Source: an archaeon | Lineage (GTDB): Archaea > Nanobdellota > Nanobdellia > SCGC-AAA011-G17 > GW2011-AR17 | DNA length: 21,711 bases | Assembly: GCA_023245975.1 (NCBI GenBank) | Contig: JAHFJF010000001.1 | Location: 1-21,711 of the forward strand | Direction of reading: 5' to 3' | Shown: positions 21,345 to 21,711 of the stretch, one piece after another | How the letters are laid out: each line of letters opens with the position of its first letter | Numbering within the stretch: position 1 is the first letter of the stretch | The notes under the pieces: generated by a model | Database searches by the model: none | What the model saw: the letters and a program-made list of their open reading frames with translations, nothing else | Told to the model about the DNA's origin: nothing | Translations under genes and position numbers: made by a program

Positions 21345-21711
21345 AATAGAAGCCGATTTGATTGGAAGGATATTTGTCATAATATCTATTTTTTGCTGTA
21401 TTAAATCTTGCTATTTGCGCATCAGAAAATCTTTTTCGGTATGAAAACCGTAATGAATCTAATTCAATTAGCAAAGAATCTAAATACTCTTTTTCTGGAG
21501 GACAGGGTACCGGATCTCTCGATTTAACCAAATTAGTCTTGCATATTGTCCCATTTAAAGTATCTTCCAAATCTAATAATTTTTCTTCAATCTGAACCTC
21601 TACTAGTCTTTGTTTGGGAACAGGAAGTATATTGCCAACATATTCATCAATGCATATAGATAATGATTTTATTGGCCCATGCCCCATTTTTCTAAGTTTT
21701 GAATATAGATC
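21331..21711 (-). CDS. Unknown protein, reading frame open to the window edge
   Basis: I do not recognise this protein. From ATG 21687 it has 118 residues, but the frame remains open through eight further codons (DLYSKLRK) to the window edge, so it may be the C-terminal part of a larger protein. The visible part is soluble, with VPKQRLVEV near residue 23-31, a charged helix (EEKLLDLEDTL), and two cysteines (about 49 and 62). The stretch 'IDEYVGNILPVPKQRL' faintly resembles the segment before 'PRxRLE' in some ATP-grasp enzymes, but I do not rely on it. It converges with RadB, overlapping it by 14 bases at the 3' ends. Codon use looks ordinary. Confidence 0.6.
   Translation of the reverse strand, partial: DLYSKLRKMGHGPIKSLSICIDEYVGNILPVPKQRLVEVQIEEKLLDLEDTLNGTICKTNLVKSRDPVPCPPEKEYLDSLLIELDSLRFSYRKRFSDAQIARFNTAKNRYYDKYPSNQIGFYFRGS

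Overview
The window is a compact, AT-rich archaeal chromosome segment. The organism is archaeal because the window encodes aIF1A, aIF2-beta, eS1 (S3Ae), the archaeal form of uS15, MCM, TBP, RadB, RIO1, a Dim2-like KH protein and an archaeal/eukaryal-type IleRS, and because many genes have a TATA element about 25 bases before the start codon and no Shine-Dalgarno site (leaderless transcripts). The small proteins and stripped-down factors, such as a zinc-less NMD3-like protein, suggest a DPANN lineage of the Woesearchaeota/Pacearchaeota kind; that placement is inference.

Layout. 1-1223: two divergent 2-oxoglutarate/Fe(II) oxygenase genes (one cut by the window edge) and tRNA-Thr(TGT). 1301-2331: ribosomal proteins uS15 and eS1. 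2455-4723: an MFS-like membrane protein overlapping truD, which abuts tRNA-Glu(CTC). 4851-7442: a CPA2 cation/H+ antiporter, an orphan protein with a PD-(D/E)XK-like motif, and tandem tRNA-Gln genes (CTG and TTG) inside a duplicated segment. 7490-12059 (minus): aIF1A, then a DUF255 thioredoxin-like protein with a [2Fe-2S] ferredoxin, then RIO1, Dim2-like KH protein and a 16S rRNA methyltransferase of the ArmA/FmrO type. 12099-13124 (minus): aIF2-beta, DUF424 and a minimal NMD3-like protein. 13186-15888 (minus): MCM helicase and an OB-fold/winged-helix protein. 16056-17149 (minus): TBP and a TRAM protein with an acidic tail. 17325-20714 (plus): an 86-residue orphan and IleRS. 20745-21711: RadB converging on an orphan that runs off the edge.

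Most of the window is translation, small-subunit biogenesis, replication and basal transcription. RIO1, the Dim2-like protein and the methyltransferase overlap end to end and probably act together on the maturing small subunit. aIF2-beta, DUF424 and the NMD3-like protein form a second tightly packed translation operon, and MCM with the OB-fold protein a replication operon. The least explained parts are the ArmA-like methyltransferase in a ribosome-maturation operon, the tRNA-Gln repeat with inverted copies of the tRNA 3' end, and the truncated oxygenase resembling the ribosomal prolyl hydroxylases Tpa1/OGFOD1. No CRISPR array, insertion sequence or rRNA gene was seen, and no gene-free stretch exceeds about 180 bases.
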